From: Gymnothorax reevesii
Lineage: Eukaryota; Chordata; Actinopteri; Anguilliformes; Muraenidae
NCBI GenBank assembly: GCA_029721435.1
Contig: CM056580.1
Location: forward strand, 74,115,367 to 74,179,366
Length of the DNA stretch: 64,000 nucleotides
Reading direction: 5' to 3'
Part shown: positions 23,801 to 34,970 of the stretch, one piece after another
Layout: every line of letters starts with the position of its first letter
Numbering within the stretch: position 1 is the first letter of the stretch
The notes under the pieces: generated by a model
What the model was told of the DNA's origin: nothing
What the model saw: only the letters and a program-made list of their open reading frames with translations
The model's database searches: none
Made by a program: the position numbers and the translations under genes

Positions 23801-26800
23801 CATGACTGTAAGTTCCGCTTCCTTAGCTCTACACCCAGTTTTCGGGAACAGGAAGTAAGTTAGAATCCTTGATCTTTGCTAAACATTTAGTCTTTGTTCT
23901 AGTTGCACAGCGAGCCCTCAACTCCCTTCCTGGTATACTTTGCCATGCTAGTTGCCATTAGTAACTCTTATAACTAGCTGAATGGACCCATTCACCCATG
24001 TTGTTGTTCTGTATGGGGCATACTTGGATACAGCAAAGGTGCGAATACCTTGTGACAATACCAGACAAGCATATTTGAATGGTTATCGCCATGAGTTGGG
24101 CTACAGCTTATTAATCACATAATGGAAGCTGTTCTAGAGAGCCGCTGGAGGCTGGGCTCCTCTCCAGGGGGTGTCAGACTACAGCGTTGAGTCATGGTGA
24201 TCATGTCTTTAGCAGTGCGCCGTGTGGAGTTCAGATAATCTTTCCAAAGCTCCCCCATACCTCCAGTGGCCTCATTTGTCCTATTGTGGATCATAGACTG
24301 CTTTGGTCTGGTATGACCCCCGCTGGGCTGACATTTCTGAAACCATATCTATTATGTGAAGACCTTGTTATGGCTTATCATAAGTACCCCTACTAGGAGG
24401 AGGAGAGAAATGGATAACTTTCTTGAGGACAGAATATGAGACTTTGCCAATTACTCGTTACACTGAGGGAGATGACTATGAAAAGCAGGATTATGGCCTT
24501 GAACCTGAGCCTGCAGCTTAGGGGAATGTGCCTATTTATTTAGCCATGCTTTCAGGAAATCCTCAGGCTCTTAAAATAGGGTGGGATTGTTGTAAAGGAT
24601 TGTACCTTGGTTGTTGAGGTGTAACCGGGTGTAATTATCACTCGGAGTGAGATAAGCTCCTGGCTCACTGGCCTCTCCTGTGCTTTATCTAGTGCAAAGC
24701 TGCTAAGCAGGGGAATTAATGGTTAGGACACTGCCGAACCTCTGGGACTCAAACTGCTCACACAGGCACTGCCTGGCTTTCCACAAATCATCCTCGAGTG
24801 AAGTCTTCATAAACAGAATGGGCTCTGCCTCCATGTGTTGAGTTGAGCTGCCCTGGGCTGGGTGGCTATCGCAGTGGCTATGAATCTGCTATTCAATTGT
24901 GCTGTGCAGTTTTCATCTGCGGTAAGTTATTGAAGCGCTGTCCACAGAAAGTGGTGTAATCGGTAGATATGCTCCCAAATTTTCCCATTGGGCACACATT
25001 AATTATATCCCTGGATGACGAGTCGGGGACACCGTGGATCAGCGATCATTGCACCGCGTCTGCTGCTGCCGCTGTGTCCATACAGATTTCTCCTGAGGAC
25101 TCTACAGCTCACAGGTTCTGCACGGATCCATTCAATATTTGGCCTGGACCTTGTGAGTGGTAAGGTCACAAAGCCTGTTGATTTTGAGAATGATTGCCTT
25201 TGGGCGTCCGGGGATACACGTCGACCTGTGGACGACCAGCTGTCTGGTTTTTTGGTACAAATACTCCTGAAAGGGGAGTAGTGTAGAGCCCTGGTGAGGG
25301 TGTGTAAGTGTATATGCAGCTCTGCGGTTTCCCTCAGCCTGACTGTTACGGACTCAAAGGTCTAATACTGCTGCTCACTGGCCCAAGCGATATTCCTACA
25401 GCTTGAATGTCATTCCATGATTATAACTCTTTGTTTGTTTGAAGAAGGATATGGATACTCATTCAGTTGCATTATGTCCTTGTTCCCTAGGTTTAGGGAG
25501 AGGTTTACGGATTTATCCTAGTGTTGAAATTATGATGTAGGAGGAGGCCCCATTGAAAATGTTAGCTTTTTCAGTGGCTGATATTTGGCATTGGTCTACT
25601 CCTTGAACTTTTGGTCTTGAGTCTCAAAGTTACTGAGGTTTAAGCACAGAGTAGCAGTGTAGTGTCCCTTTGACTGATGTCCGTCATTCACAGTGGGGGG
25701 GATGGGACTTTGGCCCTTTTGTTATTCTGTAGCAGGCCTAACTGGGCCCATCGCGCAACACGTTTTTTAAATTATTGTATTTTTTTTTTCCTTCTCGTGA
25801 AAGCATTAGGCAACAAATGATGAGTGCTGTATCTATTATTTCTGACATGCTGCTCATGGTGCCTTCCCCCAACACGTCAGCACCTGAGAACTGCGTTACT
25901 GTGCACCAAAATGGATGATGGCTCATGTCATTGTTCTTTGGTCCATATTTTGTCGGCAGAATCGGTCGTCAAGAATCGGTCTCCCTTTCCGCCTCACTCT
26001 AGGCTGACTCTTCTCTCTGGTTCTGACAGACCCGAATGCAGAGCTTGCAGCCGGACCCGAAGGCACAGTACCGCGGTGTGTACGAAGCCCTGCACCGGAT
26101 TGTCCGCACCGAAGGGCTCTTCCGGCCCCTCAGAGGCCTAAACGTCACCATGCTGGGGGCCGGCCCTGCGCACGCCCTCTATTTTGCCTGCTACGAGAGA
26201 ATGAAACGCTCGCTCAGTGACGTCATTCAGAACGGCGGCAACAGCCACATCGCTAACGGTAGCCGTACCACTGCCCACCTACCTCACTGCCAACGACAGT
26301 GTAGATTGCATCACAGCGTACAGATAATTCACTTAATTTTACAAATGAAGTGTGCGTAGGAAATGAAATGGTGTGATGGGGGACAAATTGATATGTATTT
26401 GATTGTTTCTCATGAATATTTATTTCTCTGCTTAAGGGCTCGCGGGCAGTTTGGCCACTGTTCTTCATGATGCGGTGATGAACCCAGCTGAAGGTAATGA
26501 ATACAGTTCATTTTGAAGATATGGATTCTCTCTTACACTTGGTGTGTCTTTTTCTTAGGCAGTCTTATTCCACAGACGTGTTTGTTTTTATTTGTAAGTA
26601 AGAAGGATTCTATTGTGACTTGAGTCTGGGTGTTAAACTGGCCTCACGGCTGTCTAGACCAGTCATCCAGATAAAATACTGTATTTGGCGCTTAATATAA
26701 CAACAAATATGACAAAGAAGACTGCAAAGTATTAAGCAGCTGAAATCTTGCGTCAAGCAAGAATGGGAAAATATTTTGCTTTCAGAACTACAGCAGCTGG

Positions 26801-27382
26801 TCTCCTTGATTCCCAAATTCATACTGAGTGTTGATGCATTGTAGTGGTAAGCATCCCCCTGTTCCAACTTTTTTGAAACGAGTTGCTGGCATGATTCAAA
26901 ATTGGCTTATAATTTTCAAGGATAAAAAAATTCTCCGTTCAAACTTCTGAGAAAATGTCTGTACTATTTTGAATTTAATATAAAGTTTAAATGATTTGCA
27001 AATCCTTGCATTTTGTTTTTATTTACATTTTACAAAGCATCCCAACTTTTTGAAAAATGGGGTTGTATAATTTTTCATTGCGGATGGATGTACTTTTCAT
27101 TCTCATACTCGGGGAATGTTTATGGCAGAGGGCTACATTATGCAGCTTGCTGTTTAAATGATGTGGATGAGCAGGTTTTGTTTGACTTGAAATTGAGATC
27201 AGTGGCCAGTTTGGAGGGAAACTTTTCACGCAATTTCAGCTCAACAACCTCCACCGTTTAGTGAATGAGGTTAAATGTAGTAAAAATTTTGCCGAAATGC
27301 CTCAGTAAAAGCTGTAGTATACGATCTGAGAATCAGTTGAGAAAGATTGAGATGTTGAGAAAAATTTGAAAAAAGCATCCTG

Positions 27383-27423
<41 letters not shown>

Positions 27424-28790
27424 CTCCCCTCTGCGCTCCCTGATCCTTCCCGCCGAGCACGCATGGCCGCCCGCGTGGAGACTCCCAGACACACCCCCTC
27501 TACCAGAGCAACAAGCCGGCCGATATTTAGTGAAGGCTGTCATGATAGTCATGAAAGTCTCGCTAATGATAATACTACAACAGCTCCACAGAGCAATATT
27601 TATTCCACATAAATGAACATCTGGTCAAATATAAAATATTTACCTTTCTCAATCACCGGGATGTTTGCGACGTGTTTTAGCTGGGGTCTCTGCCTCAGTA
27701 AGAGAGTGCGCTCTGAAACAGAAGAGGGCGGAGAGCAGGGCACTACACCACATGGTGACGACAGCCCTTTGTGAGCAAGCGTTTGTCAGTGTGTTCTGTT
27801 TATCACAACGACAGGTCCACGAGTTAACATCTCTATCATATGACGTTAGGATTTGTTCTCTCCTGATTGGTTGAGGCGAGCTCTGCTCGTCGCTGTAAAT
27901 GGTGATACTTAAGGTCGCGAGACGTGAATATAATAATGCGTTGGCATCCAGCTAAAAATCGATTAGGCTTCCCTGCAGGAGCTAATGACATCATCGCTTC
28001 AACCCTGTGTGGACCTTCATGTTGGAGTTGTCACCCTTCTCTCATTTTATATTTCCGAGTAGGGTCATATAATAAAACCTCGGCTGCGCCTTGATGAATA
28101 TCACTTGTCCAAGGTGGATAAATCATCGGATTCACCTCAACTGAAGTCAATGATTGTGTAATATCCAGGACCTGCTGGACTGTGTGGGAACGTGTGTGTC
28201 ATATGGTCGTGTGTGTGATAAGCTTCCTCAACACCATGTTTTTCTCTCTCGATGGCTCAGTGGTGAAGCAGCGGATGCAGATGTACAACTCTCCGTACCG
28301 GGGCCTGCTGGACTGCGTGCGGACAGTGTGTCGGTCGGAGGGCATGGCGGCGTTCTACCGTAGCTACAGCACGCAGCTGACCATGAACATCCCCTTCCAG
28401 GCGGTGCACTTCATCACATACGAGCTCACTCAGGAACAGCTCAACCCGGGCCGCAGCTACCAGCCCACCAGCCACATTCTGTCGGGGGCGGCGGCGGGAG
28501 CAGTGTCCGCGGCGGTCACCACCCCGCTGGATGTGTGTAAGACGCTGCTGAACACGCAGGAGAATGTGGCTCTGAACTCGGTGCGCATCAGTGGGCATCT
28601 GTCCGGCATGGCCAACACCTTCAGGACAGTCTACCGGCTTGGCGGCCCCGCTGCCTTCTTCAAGGGCGTGCAGGCCCGCGTCATCTACCAGATGCCCTCC
28701 ACCGCCATCGCGTGGACAGTTTACGAGTTTTTCAAGTACTTCCTGACCAAGCAGCAGGCAGAGCGAGAGGGTGGGGCGGGGCCTTCCTGA
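16125..28790 (+). CDS. slc25a37: Mitoferrin-1, mitochondrial iron importer (4 coding exons)
   Basis: The coding sequence joins 16125-16319, 26030-26258, 26437-26493 and 28261-28790, 1,011 nt for 336 residues. Human mitoferrin-1 is close to this length. The protein is an SLC25 carrier that moves ferrous iron across the inner mitochondrial membrane for heme and iron-sulfur cluster synthesis. The three family repeats carry the signatures PVDSVK (60-65), PAEVVK (158-163) and PLDVCK (249-254). H43, H113 and H210 sit where yeast Mrs3 has histidines needed for iron transport, and MNIPFQ (202-207) is conserved. The start MELR fits mitoferrin-1 orthologs; an in-frame GTG at 16065 is only an upstream extension. 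The paralog mitoferrin-2 (slc25a28) is the main alternative. The short acidic N-terminus and the phrases [10 protein letters not shown] and [10 protein letters not shown] favour mitoferrin-1. Confidence 0.93.
17113..17253. repeat. Palindromic MITE in intron 1
   Basis: The arms are inverted copies of a sequence running from CACCGGACGCGAAACG to GACAGATTACATTCAAAGTC, with a short spacer near 17185. The ends read GCTTACACACCGG and, reversed, GCTTTCACACCGG. Related arms occur at about 63260-63495. There is no coding capacity. Confidence 0.8.
20818..20848. repeat. (GT)n microsatellite
   Basis: About 15 uninterrupted GT units in intron 1. A short AC run follows at 20995-21010. Confidence 0.95.
26030..26258 (+). 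CDS. slc25a37: slc25a37 coding exon 2
   Basis: Residues 66 to the first base of codon 142. It opens with [15 protein letters not shown], directly after acceptor TTCTGACAG. It carries the matrix loop and the second helix with [14 protein letters not shown] (His113), and closes in GGNSHIANG. The donor is GTAGCC and the intron is phase 1. Confidence 0.93.
26259..26436 (+). other. slc25a37 intron 2 (178 bp)
   Basis: A short phase-1 intron running from GTAGCCGTAC to the acceptor TGCTTAAG. No other feature is seen. Confidence 0.85.
26437..26493 (+). CDS. slc25a37: slc25a37 coding exon 3 (57 bp)
   Basis: A 19-codon micro-exon coding [19 protein letters not shown] (residues 142-160 plus one base). 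It is found only by knowledge of the carrier family, because it is far too short for ORF searches. Flanks are TTAAG at the acceptor and GTAATG at the donor, phase 1 on both sides. It supplies the first half of the second signature, PAEVVK. Confidence 0.92.
26860..27065. mobile_element. Solitary end of the same Tc1-like family as 6476-9479
   Basis: It ends AAATGGGGTTG followed by TA (27066-27067). It shares the pattern CATTTT...CCCAACTTTTT...GGGGTTG with the right end of the element at 9479. Only the terminal ~200 bp is present, without transposase. Confidence 0.65.
27385..27421. repeat. (CA)n microsatellite
   Basis: About 18 uninterrupted CA units in intron 3 of slc25a37. Confidence 0.95.
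28261..28790 (+). CDS. slc25a37: slc25a37 coding exon 4 and stop
   Basis: Residues 161-336 and TGA at 28788-28790. The exon completes PAEVVK, then encodes the remaining helices with [16 protein letters not shown], the third signature PLDVCK (249-254), NTQENVAL and [13 protein letters not shown], typical of mitoferrins. It is clearly GC-richer than its surroundings, as expected for a conserved exon. Confidence 0.95.
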
Positions 28791-30435
28791 GGGGTTGTTA
28801 GTATCATTGACTGCCCCCCCCCCACCCCCCCTCTCTAGAGATGGGCGCCGGCCTTGTGCGGGTCTGTCAGGTTTTTTTTTTATGGCGTTTGTCAGTGTTG
28901 CCGTGGTGTCTCTGACTTGCTGTGCTTGGACCTCTCAGAGGAGCAGGGCCGGAGGGCCCGGCCCACAGGAGCCGAGAAGGTCGGGCTCTTCGGATGAGGC
29001 TCGCCATGCGGCTGCTCTCCCTGCTCCCTCCCAGCGGCCCTCTTTACTGCTCCTGTGCTTATTTATTCTGTCAGTGTGTGCTGTTACAGGAGGCTCCATT
29101 TAACTGCCACACTCCAAAGCCTTTGTCAGGGGTGGAAAGAGTGAAAACATGTCTCTCAGTGTGGCAGCTCTGTGTGTGCTTGCGTGCCTTTGTGTGTGCG
29201 TGTGTGCATATGTGTGTGAATATGCACATACATAAAATACTTTTTTTTTTTTTTTTTTTTCCCCCTTCCCCTTAACACTTCTACTTTTTTCTTTTTAATT
29301 TATTGCTTTTTTTGTTTTTAACTACACACCATCGGAATCACAGTCCATTGAATGACTCCTTGTTTTGCCTCATTTGGTTTTTTTTTTTTCCTTTTTCTTT
29401 TTTTTAATGGATGTCAGAATTCAGTTTTGGACATCACCTGTTTTGATTTGAATGATTTTTCCAAGAGTTTACCCTGTTGGAATGCAGTTTATAAACCAGA
29501 ATGACCAGCCATTCAGGAGACACTGGTCAAAGTCTGTCCATGCTGGGTCCCCCTTTCATGTTAGGATAAACATTCAAAAATGAATACAACCATTTGGTTC
29601 TTGTTTATCTGGCAAGCTTAAAAAACAGTCATCCACAATTTTAGTGCTTTCGATCCAGCGTAATTAAATATTAAAATTTGTTTATTTTTCCATCAAAACT
29701 AGGTTTTTATAAATCTTAATAACATGAAATGAAAAAACTGAGTACCCTATAACCTGTCGAACCAGTGGAATATTTAGCAAAATGGAAAAATAAAGGGTCC
29801 CCATCTCCTAAATTTCAGTCATTCTGGTTATTCAAACTGCATTTTCCCACTTCCTCATTTTGGGTGATGAATTGAAAAATAAGTGCAAATCAGTCTGTGT
29901 GAAGTCGAAAATTGGTTGATTTCATTCAGAATGCTTCAGATTTAAAGTTTGGGAAAAGTTGCTCATTTAATTTCCATTCCTTAGCTACCATTTCTAGCTT
30001 TTGGAAGATATGCAAGGTTATTTTTTTACAACGAATGTGTGGCCTAACCCTTTCCTTGGACTTACTGTGTGTCAATCGTGGAACAGCTGTGCTTTGAGTG
30101 CCTCTTCAATTTTGCTGGTTACATCTGCTTTACAGCTTTTCACCTCCTGATGATTTTGCAAAAAAACACACTAAGTGCACTTTAAGATCATTCCTCATTG
30201 GACTCTTTGTGCAGTGTATCAGTAAGTTCAATTGCCTTACTTTGGCATTTAAAGCTGCGGTGCTCCATATATATTTGACCCGCATTGTCTATATATGAAG
30301 TCCTAACATTTATGAATGACTTGAGCCACTTGAAATGGAAGAAAGTGCGAAGTCATTTAATCTTAATGTGTCACCAAGTTTTGTACACATTCTTTCATTT
30401 CTCATTGCCTTATTGTAATTTATTTTGTGAAGTTG

Positions 30436-31133
30436 CTTTTAAAGGAGCTGTGTCTCGATTACTGCGCATGCTCAGAACTTTCAAACTGTTCAGCCTAACA
30501 AGAAATCAAATAAATCCACTTGAATGCAAGTCAAAATCTGATTGCATCATTGCTAATCTGTCTTTGTTTTGCATTGTATTTTTATATTTTCTTTACTCGG
30601 GCATTATCCTTCTTATATGAAGGAGTTTTCTTTGGAAATTTGAGAATTCAAATTGCAATTTAGCACTTTAGCCGAAGGATATGAAGAATGTAAGCTGGTT
30701 TGCCTGCCTCCAAAAAACATCATCGAAGAAGATATTATGTCATGCTATTCTCAGAGCTCTTTGCATAACTCCCTGGTGACAGTAGCTTGCAGTCACTGCC
30801 GTAGCATTTCCCGCCTTTTGCCAGCATTCTTCATATCATCTTCTGTGATGTTTATTGGCGGTTGGTAAACCTGTTTACATTCTTTATATCCTTCAGCTAA
30901 AACGCCAAAATAGCACTTTGAATCCCTGAATTTTCCTAGAAAACTCCTTAATATGATGAATATAATGCCTGAGTAATTAAAATATATAAATGCAATGCTA
31001 TGCAAAACTAAGATTGATAAGGGATGATGGAATCAGATTTTGACTCAGTGGAGTAGATTCTCTTTGATTTCTTGCTAGGCTGAACAGTTTTCAAAATTCT
31101 GAGCATGCACAGTAATCGTGACGTACTCCTTGA
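30436..31133. repeat. ~700-bp foldback repeat in the likely 3' UTR
   Basis: The arm 30436-30760 matches the reverse complement of about 30840-31133. Shared phrases are GATTACTG(C/T)GCATGCTCAGAA, ACTGTTCAGCCTA(A/G)CAAG and AAGGATAT(G/A)(A)AGAATGTAA. The two arms are separated by about 80 nt. This may be a non-autonomous DNA element. An RNA read through it would fold into a long hairpin. Confidence 0.8.
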
Positions 31134-34013
31134 ATACTGACAAATTTACTCAGAATCTGAAAGTGGTGATTATTTTTCCCATTAACATGTGAACAAGGAA
31201 TTAAACGAGGCAAAATTAGAAAATGGACCCTCATTTCCTTTGAGCTTGGCATTTGTGTTTGAAGTAAATTTTTCACGCGTTTGTGAATCTTGACTGTTGA
31301 TTCTGCATACTGTGGATATTGGCAAGAAACTCAGAAAGTTGTTACATCTCACTTTTACACTGAGCGTGTGCAAGATGCACACAAACCGCACAGCCTCAAA
31401 CAGTGTTCTGCCTCTCTTGGTTTAATTCAAAATTGGCATGCGCAACAGTTTGGGCCAAGGAAACCTATTGTGTAAATTCAAAATCACCCGCATTTGTTAC
31501 TGTAGATGATGTATTGCTCAATAGCATCACAGAGAAATGCCATCTCATTGTTTTGTCGTGAAAGCTTGTTACAGAGCCCCATGTAAGAACTTCGGGGGGG
31601 GCTGTTTGATGCTTTATGGATGCACCTAAGGGGAGTGCTGGTGTGGCTGGGAGGAATGAACCTGTTTCACAACACTGCAATACAGAAGTTGTTTGCGATG
31701 TTTCCTTGTACATATGCTGCAGTCTATATCTCCTGTCTGTTGACATTTGTGGTCAATGAAAAGCTGTGTGAGCACAGTATCTTGCAAAGGTCATGGCTGA
31801 TTTGCCCAGTGACCTTGTGGCATATTTCTCTGAACTTTTTGGCAGGGTTTTGCTTCCCGACGGCACTTTCAGGGATGCTGGGAATTGTTTCATGGTGGCG
31901 TAATGAGATTCACCTCACTTGTGCAAAAGTTTGCTGTATAGTTAAATGAAACTTGGTCTGTTTCTAGTAGGGTTATTACCCCTCAGCCCTCAAGGCTGAC
32001 GGAGTATTGCTATCCTTCGTGCGGTTGGGCAGGCGGGCGGCGGGCGGGTGTCTCCAAAAACTTCGACATTGGGCTGAGGGGTATTCCGTGCATTGCACGC
32101 CAATTTTTTTTTTTTTTTTCTGCAATCCCCATCTTCCCTCCTTCTGCTGGTCACTCCTATAATCTCCACCAGGCTGAAGGCTCTGTTTGTTTGGCTTCAG
32201 GTTGATACTTTATAAATCTCTCTCTTTAGGGTGTATGTGGTTGTTTCTTTCTTTCTTTTTTAAACTACGTACAGCAAATTATTTTCCCTGTTTAGTATTC
32301 TGAGACCCGAAAAGGTAATACCCCCCTTTTTAAGTGCAAGTATTTGCAGATGTGAATAAGTGCGCAAGTATTCATGTCTGTTCAGTGTGCTTACAGATAT
32401 GCAGCTTTTAAGGTATAGTGACCAGTTTACTCTGAATTTTTTTGGTACATCGCATTAATTTTGTATTTATATCACAAAGAATTGAAGCCAATCTGCCCAT
32501 TTTGGGGCACTGAACTACTTCAATCTCATCTGCCCAGGATTGTATAAATGGAATATACTCTAATCTTTTGTAAATATGAGAACATTATTGGAAAATATAT
32601 ATATTTTTATAGATAAATAAAATATGTAATGTATTTTATTGTATATTTCCCAATATTTTGTAAAGTATTGTTATATAGTGGTACATAGATTTTGTTTCCA
32701 TATATATATATTTCAGTATATTCTATTAAATCATACATGGGCTCTTACTCCATAGATGTTTAGGATTTCAACAACCGAATGTGCTTTTCTTTACTTTAAA
32801 GTGAACTAAATGACCTTTCGCTTTGTATTTTAGTTTTTCAAGAATATTTTTGCCTGGGAATCCGTGTCTCTGTGTCAGAATTGCATATCCAGTCACATAT
32901 CCCATTCTCACTGACACTGGGCAGTGGGCAGTGACTGTTCAAAAGAAGAAAAAAAAAATATTTATTTTATTTTTTTTCGGGGGGGTTGTCATAAATTGTG
33001 GGTAAGCTTGTGGGACCATATGCAGAGATTGAATGTCTCATTGAATGAACCAGATTCCTAACCATAGATGTGTGCTTGAGGTTTTTAAATATTTTGAAAT
33101 GTTTTGGCTTATTTTGCCTAAGAATTAAATGCACCTTTATTGTTCACTTAATCTTGTAGTCATTTCTCAAAGAGACAAAAGTGAACTGTCAATGTTTGTT
33201 TACCTTGCTGACAGAACGTGTACATGAATAGCTTGCAAAGTTGGCATTTTACATAGAGAACATAATATATTTTTAGTACTCAAATTGACATTTTCCCATT
33301 TTATTTATACAATCTAAAATCATTTTTTTTCCTCTCCTTTCTGGCCACTTAGAGGAGTTTTTAGTGTGATTGGTAAATCTGTATCGTCAACCCATTTGAG
33401 ATTTTAGATTCTAGAATTGAGTTTGGTTGAAGAATGCCAAATGCAAACTGTATATTTCCTCTCTTGATATCTATATATTGTGAGACATGTCAAATAATTT
33501 GAACAGGGAGGTGTCTTTAATAATTTTTTAATTCAACTTTTTCAATGGTTTTTTTTTTTTTTTTTTATAACTGTTTCCTTGTTTTGATTCTTCCTGATTC
33601 TTGCCTCGAGTACTCATTCTATCTGTATATACAAGTTTAGTTCATTTACTAATTTCAAGTGACTTAAATTTATTAGCCAATTGCTGCGTGAGAAAACCAA
33701 GGAAGAACACCCGCAAAGCCTTCCTCCTAACTTGACTTTGGAAAGTTTTCATTCATAAATTTATGCAAACCATGCTGTACATTGTTTTGCCTTTTATCTT
33801 TATGGAGCAGGTTAGAACTTTTGGGGAACTGTGTGTTATGTAACAATATTTGCCGCTTTCTTGCGCACAATGAAGGGCAGAAGAGTCGTGTGTTATTTTT
33901 TAATATAGCGTGCCATTTTGAGAATAATGATATTTTTCATTTGCTGGTAAAAATGAGATACAGATATTTTATGATTGTTGTAATGCTGCTACAGTTTATA
34001 ACACTGGAGCTGA

Positions 34014-34019
34014 AATAAA
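34014..34019 (+). terminator. Candidate poly(A) signal
   Basis: AATAAA in the context GAAATAAAAATAC, followed by GT/T-rich sequence (TCAGTCATTGTCATCAGTTTG). It lies just before the next transposon, a sensible end for the slc25a37 transcript, though earlier AATAAA sites may be used instead. Confidence 0.4.
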
Positions 34020-34117
34020 AATACTAAACAATCACGGCGCTGTCAGTCATTGTCATCAGTTTGATTGTGTAAATATATCGCGCCCATCAACTCAACTGTC
34101 TCTGTATAAATTACATA

Positions 34118-34968
34118 CGGTTGTGCTCAAAAGTTTGTGTATCCTAGCTGAATTTGTGAAATGTTACTATATTTAGTTTGAAAATGTGACTCTTCATGCA
34201 AAAAAAAACTTGTCTTTAATTAAGGATAGTGATCATGTGAAATCATTTATTGTCACATAGGTGTTTGGCTATTTTTTTAATCATAATGATCACTGAAATT
34301 ACCCAAATGGCCGTGATCATACATTTTCATACCAATGAATGCTTGACCTCGTAATACAAACACAAGGTGATGCACTCTGGTTTAAATTGCTAATGGAGGT
34401 TAATTTTCTGCACCTTTTGGAATTGTAACTAGTGTCGGTGAGTTTTGTAGCCCCTGAGTGGATGCACTGATCTAGCCAGACTCTGAGCAGAAAAGCACTG
34501 TCTTGGGACCTTTTGTAAAAAGGTAGTTCAACAAGGTAGGTCAGGTAGTTCCTGACCTCAGTATCACCGACCCGCTTTGGGGAGATCTCAAATCTTTGTG
34601 CAGTTGATGCAAGATGACCAAAGAATTTGCCGGAGATGGAGGCATTTCGCGAGGTAGAATGGACAGCTATACCACCTGAGAGAATTTTGGGCCTAGTTGA
34701 CAGCTATCACAAAAGACTACACGCTCTTATTGATGCTAATGGGGGCAGTACACAGTATTAAGAACTAGGGGTATGCACACTTTTTAGTAGGGTTCATTTC
34801 ATTTTTCTCCCTTATTGTCATGTTTCATATGATATTTGTGCCATTCTACATGACCAACAGTTGGACATTAATCCGATGTTTTTCCTGGACAATCATGCTT
34901 TCTTTAAAAAAAAAAAGTTACCTATTTTACAAATTAAGCCAGGGTATGCAAACTTTTGGGTACAACTG
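34118..34968. mobile_element. Internally deleted Tc1 element
   Basis: The left end CGGTTGTGCTCAAAAGTTTG and the reverse complement of the right end CAGTTGTACCCAAAAGTTTG are inverted repeats. TA flanks both sides (34116-34117 and 34969-34970). Inside, pieces such as CACAAAAGACTACACGCTC and CACAGTATTAAGAACTAGGG match the end of a fish Tc1 transposase region. At 851 bp it is about half of full length and cannot code. Confidence 0.82.
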
Positions 34969-34970
34969 TA

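Larger units (their letters stand above)
16320..26029 (+). other. slc25a37 intron 1 (9.7 kb)
   Basis: The intron starts GTATTATAGG and ends TTCTGACAG. It contains a palindromic MITE (17113-17253), a GT run (20818-20848), an AC run (20995-21010) and otherwise unassigned sequence. Open frames in it, such as 21713-22093, show no family resemblance and no splice context. It could hold regulatory elements, but I cannot point to one with confidence. Confidence 0.85.
26494..28260 (+). other. slc25a37 intron 3 (1.8 kb)
   Basis: It runs from GTAATGAATA to a pyrimidine-rich acceptor CTCTCGATGGCTCAG. It includes a transposon end at 26860-27065, a CA microsatellite at 27385-27421, and a CpG-bearing stretch around 27650-27900 with an inverted CCAAT (GATTGG) and GATA-type motifs. 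Confidence 0.85.
28791..34035 (+). other. Probable long 3' UTR and downstream flank of slc25a37
   Basis: No coding frame follows the stop. The sequence turns AT-rich, with many T runs and ATTTA-type elements, as in long vertebrate 3' UTRs. Candidate poly(A) signals are AATAAA at 29789-29794, 32616-32621 and 34014-34019. A long inverted repeat sits at 30436-31133. A CT/GGGC-rich repeat fragment lies near 31960-32110. Which poly(A) site is used cannot be told from sequence. Confidence 0.5.

Noticed and set aside
28257..28598. A 113-codon frame antisense to slc25a37 exon 4
   Set aside because: It is a shadow of the GC-rich coding exon on the other strand.
32393..32398. CAGTGT as an iron-responsive element loop in the mitoferrin 3' UTR
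   Set aside because: The flanking bases cannot form the required five-pair upper stem with a bulged C.
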